From assembly GCA_964348185.1 (NCBI GenBank), contig CAYGBW010000173.1, positions 1 to 16,427 on the forward strand: a stretch of 16,427 bases of DNA. Reading direction: 5' to 3'. Source of the DNA: CAYGBW01 sp964348185 (GTDB lineage: Bacteria; Desulfobacterota; BSN033; WVXP01). The position numbers and the translations under genes are program-made. How positions within the stretch are numbered: position 1 is the stretch's first letter; every line of letters starts with the position of its first letter. The notes under the pieces were generated by a model that saw only the letters and a program-made list of their open reading frames with translations, made no database searches and was not told the DNA's origin. Shown one piece after another: positions 13,676-16,427 of the stretch.

Positions 13676-14572
13676 TCATCTGATTTCCTGAAAAACCTCA
13701 ATGATTTTTGGTGAGACGTAGACTGGATCGAGTTTCATCTCAGGATCCACCTCAAGGGCTTTCCGGAATGCGTCCTTTGCCTTGTTGCGCTCATTGAGGG
13801 CCACATAGGCGTATGCAAGAAAGCGGTGAGCCCTGGAAATGTTTTCATTCCCCCTCAAACCCAGGGCTATCGCCTTTTGGAGATTCTCGACCGCCCCCAG
13901 ATAGTCGCCTGTGAAATACCCGGTCACACCCTTTTCTAAGAAAGCCTCTCCCTTGCTCGTGCTCGGTACCGGCTTGGGTTCGGCGGGGGGCTGAGGTCGA
14001 TTCCCCTTCCTGACGATTCTGAGATCGGAGATGGGCAAAATCAATCGGGTCCCAGGGTCCATATTGCGAGGATCCCTGATGTTGTTGTACTGTGCAATTA
14101 GCCGTGAGGCGCTGGTGTCGCCATAGTATTTCTTGGCAATACCAGAGAGAGATTCCCCCTTTTTCACCGTGTGGAGGATCTCGACGGGAATAATGAGGGT
14201 CGTTCCTGGTGAGAGGGATTTGGGATCCTTGATTCGATTGATTTCTGCCAGGCCCCGAGATTTCTCCGTGTCATTGAGGTATCTTTTCGCGATGAGGGCA
14301 AGGGTGTCCCCTCTTCGCACGCGGTGCATCTTGACTGCGGGGATGACAATCCTTCGACCTGGGTTGATGGCACGGGGGTCGCGGATTCCATTGTACTCAA
14401 TAAGGAAGATGGCCTTGGCAGGATCGCCATAGTAATGTCTGGCCACAATGGCGAGATTCTCTCCCCTTTTCAGGGTGTGGTAGATCGCCGCCTGGCACGG
14501 AGTCGCCAGGGTCAAAAGCAAGGCGATCATAACCGTGGTTTTTCCCATCGCCGCTGACCTAATCGGTTTCAT
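13676..14572 (-). CDS. Exported triple-LysM protein with C-terminal TPR
   Basis: This is a 298-residue secreted or periplasmic protein. A signal peptide (about 1-29: hydrophobic VMIALLLTLA, cleavage likely at PCQA-A) precedes three LysM domains (about 31-78, 82-130, 133-181). Each has the pattern HTVKKGESLSGIAKKYYGD..NNIRDP..L.PGT.LILP. A Pro-rich linker and a TPR-like pair (about 207-275: YLGAVENLQKAIALG, ERNKAKDAFRKALEVDP) follow. LysM binds peptidoglycan glycan chains, so the protein probably holds a TPR interaction platform on the cell wall. No catalytic domain is visible. The ATG at 14572 overlaps the kinase stop codon (ATGA), indicating coupled translation. Met9 at 14548 is an alternative start. 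No lipobox is seen, though a Cys lies close to the cleavage site. Confidence 0.88.
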   Translation of the reverse strand: MKPIRSAAMGKTTVMIALLLTLATPCQAAIYHTLKRGENLAIVARHYYGDPAKAIFLIEYNGIRDPRAINPGRRIVIPAVKMHRVRRGDTLALIAKRYLNDTEKSRGLAEINRIKDPKSLSPGTTLIIPVEILHTVKKGESLSGIAKKYYGDTSASRLIAQYNNIRDPRNMDPGTRLILPISDLRIVRKGNRPQPPAEPKPVPSTSKGEAFLEKGVTGYFTGDYLGAVENLQKAIALGLRGNENISRAHRFLAYAYVALNERNKAKDAFRKALEVDPEMKLDPVYVSPKIIEVFQEIR

Positions 14573-15825
14573 GATCCCATTTCTACAAAAATCAGGCGCT
14601 CTTCTCTCGGGCTCAAGTCGATTTCCATGGTTTTGGAGCCGAATTTGGAGTGGGTAAAGCGGAGGCGATGTCTCCCAGGGACGAGCACAATAGGGTCGGC
14701 CGTGGGGGTTGTGGCCACATATTTGCCGTCAATGTGGATTCTGGCCCACGGGTAGACCACTACCCTCAGGCGGCTGTAGTCTCCGATCTTGTAAAGGAGA
14801 ACCTTCCTCTGAATCTGAAGGAGCCACGCTTCAGGGTGAATAATGCCACGGCGCTTCAGGTGGCCATAGGTGAAGACAACAGCCACTACCGCCGCCAAGA
14901 CTGCAGCCCATTTCCATCTTCTCAAAAGAATGGAAGGCCTCTTTGGGATCGTCTGTTCCTCGCCGAACACGCTCGTGACAAACTGGGAGAGTACCTGGAC
15001 TCTCCTGTTGCTTGTCTTGGGAAGCAGCCTCTCCAGGGCAATTCTCAGGTCCTCCATGCTTTGAAATCTTCGACGAGGGTTCTTTCTCATGCATCGCAGG
15101 ATAATCCATTGGAGACGCCACGGGACATCGCCGTTGATCAACTTGGGCCATTTCGGTCGTTTTTCGAGGATTTTGGTAACCACCCCCTCATCGTCGTCGG
15201 CCGCGAATGGACGGATCCCCGTCACCAGTTCGTATAGAACGATGCCAAGAGAGAAGATGTCAGAGGTCTGATTTGGCCGCTGGCCCTTGATCTGTTCTGG
15301 CGACATGTAAGCAGGCGTCCCAATGGCGAAACCCTTCTGGGTCAGCGTTGGCTCCTGAGGCGTGTAGGCAATTCCGTAATCTGTCAGCTTCACTTCTCCC
15401 TGACGAGTAATGAAGATATTGCTCGGTTTGACGTCCCTGTGAATGATTTCCCGCTGGTGAGAATAGTGGAGAGCATCAGCTACCCGAGCCACAATCATCA
15501 CGGCAGCTGAGATCGGCAGACGACCGATTGACTCGATGATTTCATCCAGGGTCTTTCCCTCCAGGTACTCCATGACCAGGTAATGAGATTTTTGGTCTTT
15601 CCAGAAATCATAGATATTGACAATTCCCTCGTGGGTGAGAGAGGCAGAGGCCTTGGCCTCCCTCCTGAAACGTTCGACCATCTCATCGTCCCGGACGAGA
15701 GAGGGCATCAGTTCCTTGATCGCCACTTGTCTTTCCAAGGACTTCTGAATGCCCAGGTAAACCGTCGCCATCCCTCCTTTCCCCAGTTCTCTGATGATCT
15801 TATAGTTTGCGATTTTCTTTCTCAT
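14569..15825 (-). CDS. Membrane Ser/Thr protein kinase with periplasmic PEGA domain
   Basis: This is a 418-residue Hanks-type (PknB-like) kinase. Visible are the glycine loop GKGGMATV (15-22), the ATP-anchoring Lys37 (VAIKE) with Glu56, catalytic HRDVKPSN (129-136; Asp131), the metal site as DYG (149-151) where DFG is usual, and the activation-segment end GTPAYMSPEQ. All key catalytic residues are present. A basic juxtamembrane segment, one membrane helix (about 305-321) and a PEGA-type periplasmic beta domain (about 352-417: RVVVYPWARIHIDGKYV, TPTADPIVLVPGRHRLRF) follow. It likely senses the envelope and phosphorylates cytoplasmic proteins. I start at ATG 15825, just before the kinase fold; a GTG at 15882 would add 19 basic residues, and neither start has a strong ribosome-binding site. 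It is first gene of an operon with the LysM gene. Confidence 0.9.
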   Translation of the reverse strand: MRKKIANYKIIRELGKGGMATVYLGIQKSLERQVAIKELMPSLVRDDEMVERFRREAKASASLTHEGIVNIYDFWKDQKSHYLVMEYLEGKTLDEIIESIGRLPISAAVMIVARVADALHYSHQREIIHRDVKPSNIFITRQGEVKLTDYGIAYTPQEPTLTQKGFAIGTPAYMSPEQIKGQRPNQTSDIFSLGIVLYELVTGIRPFAADDDEGVVTKILEKRPKWPKLINGDVPWRLQWIILRCMRKNPRRRFQSMEDLRIALERLLPKTSNRRVQVLSQFVTSVFGEEQTIPKRPSILLRRWKWAAVLAAVVAVVFTYGHLKRRGIIHPEAWLLQIQRKVLLYKIGDYSRLRVVVYPWARIHIDGKYVATTPTADPIVLVPGRHRLRFTHSKFGSKTMEIDLSPREERLIFVEMGS

Positions 15826-15930
15826 GCTCTTCTGGCCAGATAGATGACTTTTGTGCCCCTTTTTCGTGTCGTGACGGGTCACTTCGTGTGCAAATTCTGT
15901 TCCTGAAACCTCGAGAGTTGGAAAGAATCA

Positions 15931-15973
15931 GGGAATTCCCGTCAGGTTAGCACGATCTTTCCGTTGATGTCAA
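15931..15973 (-). promoter_or_regulatory. Promoter of the kinase-LysM operon, with a palindrome at the start site
   Basis: On the minus strand there is an exact TTGACA (15973-15968), an 18-nt spacer and TAACCT (15949-15944) with a TGC extended -10. The expected transcription start (about 15937) lies inside a perfect 10-bp palindrome, GGGAATTCCC (15931-15940), that could be an operator. Confidence 0.55.
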
Positions 15974-15978
15974 TGAAA

Positions 15979-16094
15979 GGCAGGAGTCAGGGGTCAGGAC
16001 AAAAAACGAGGAGACAGAAGTCAGGAGCCAGGAGTCAGAATAGAAAGTCAGGAGTCAGAAGTCAGGATAGGAAATCAGGGGTGGGCAGTCAGAG
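15979..16094. repeat. Degenerate heptamer repeat array (AGGAGTC-type)
   Basis: About 115 nt is built from variants of the 7-nt unit AGGAGTC (AGGGGTC, AGAAGTC, AGGAGCC), interrupted by longer units such as AGAATAGAAAGTC and AGGATAGGAAATC. The reading frame across it (15964-16149) encodes only low-complexity Lys/Arg/Ser/Gly repeats and is not a gene. The array begins 6 nt upstream of the -35 box of the kinase promoter. Such arrays can change length by slippage. From 16095 to 16270 I see no gene, repeat or site I can support. Confidence 0.7.
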
Positions 16095-16270
16095 AAAATT
16101 GGCGATGGGCGTCAAGGAGCTGACCCATCAGTTGGTCTGTGTCGGTTGACCTTATATCCATAAAGCGGATTTGAAAATGAGGCTATTCCTCCAGGGGGGC
16201 GTGAGTGGTATTCATGAAGCGATATTCATTCTGGCCGGTTTTCTGAACCCCTCAGCTCTGCCCCCTATTT

Positions 16271-16427
16271 AGTCGTGACTGAAAAACGCATCCTTCGCTC
16301 TCTGTACAGAGTTTTTGACCCGTTCTAAGGCTCGGTCGTTCGATCTTCCGAACTCGGCCTGGCGGCCTCAGACAGCGGAATCTCGCCCCTTCGGGGACAC
16401 TCTCCTTCGGCAAGCTCAGGACAGGCT
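16271..16427. repeat. Palindromic element copy 2, inverted and cut by the window end
   Basis: This is an inverted partial copy of the element at 13315-13515. Its outer end AGTCGTGACTGAAAAACGC (16271-16289) matches the terminal repeat of copy 1 in AGTCG and ACTGAAAAA but differs between and beyond. 16310-16401 is the reverse complement of the copy 1 core, with two differences by hand alignment. Past the core the two diverge; copy 2 ends with CTTCGGCAAGCTCAGGACAG, a motif I associate from memory with short repeats dispersed in environmental genomes. By analogy with copy 1 the missing end should lie about 45 nt beyond the window. Confidence 0.75.

Noticed and set aside
13295..13714. 139-codon plus-strand reading frame after ssb
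   Set aside because: It runs through the palindromic element and into the LysM gene antisense, with no start context or family likeness.
15370..15385. Kinase DYG in place of DFG as a sign of a pseudokinase
   Set aside because: The metal-binding Asp is retained and Lys37, Glu56, Asp131 and Asn136 are all present.
15979..16094. CRISPR array
   Set aside because: The units are about 7 nt, degenerate and without regular 30-nt spacers; no cas gene is present.
15964..16149. 61-codon frame with Lys/Ser/Gly repeats
   Set aside because: It is a translation of the heptamer DNA repeat array.

Overview
The window looks like the chromosome of an uncultured or little-studied Gram-negative bacterium. My best guess is the deltaproteobacterial (Desulfobacterota-type) sphere. 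The grounds are family-level impressions: a yebC-ruvC-ruvA-ruvB cluster, a RodZ-type membrane protein, a short PilZ protein, a Ser/Thr kinase with a PEGA domain, a cyclase-TPR fusion, and short dispersed repeats of a kind I associate with such genomes. No rRNA, tRNA or ribosomal protein gene is present, so the phylum is not settled. I see no tRNA, rRNA, CRISPR array, transposase or prophage.

Layout. (1) 1-435 is the 3' part of an ABC-transporter ATPase. (2) 562-1590 (minus) is an orphan radical SAM enzyme of the Elp3/RaSEA-like kind, converging on it. (3) 1781-3517 (plus) is a cytosolic class III adenylate cyclase with a FlgO-like domain and TPRs. Genes 2 and 3 diverge from back-to-back promoters with consensus TTGACA boxes. 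(4) 3709-6773 (plus) is yebC-ruvC-ruvA-ruvB, the Holliday-junction branch-migration and resolution operon; ruvC and ruvA start at TTG. (5) 6861-12189 (minus) carries, in transcription order, a PilZ protein, lon, era and a RodZ-like gene. Several have their own promoter candidates, so this is a co-oriented cluster and not clearly one operon. (6) 12777-13187 (plus) is ssb. (7) 13676-15825 (minus) is a two-gene operon with an ATGA overlap: a membrane Ser/Thr kinase with a periplasmic PEGA domain, then an exported triple-LysM/TPR protein.

Regulatory and repeat structure. Most apparent ORF starts that begin at TTG upstream of the cyclase and radical SAM genes are really the -35 boxes of their promoters. 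The kinase promoter sits next to a degenerate AGGAGTC heptamer array. The kinase-LysM operon is bracketed by two inverted copies of a roughly 200-bp palindromic element. Copy 1 (13315-13515) is complete with 24-bp perfect terminal inverted repeats. Copy 2 (from 16271) runs off the window end. They share a 92-nt core with only two differences by hand alignment, while their arms have diverged. This repeat pair is the most novel-looking item here.

How the genes work together. Recombination and replication (ruvCAB, ssb), proteostasis and ribosome maturation (lon, era) and envelope/shape functions (RodZ, kinase-PEGA, LysM) form a housekeeping backbone. Nucleotide second-messenger genes (cyclase, PilZ) sit between them. 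I found no defence island or biosynthetic cluster.
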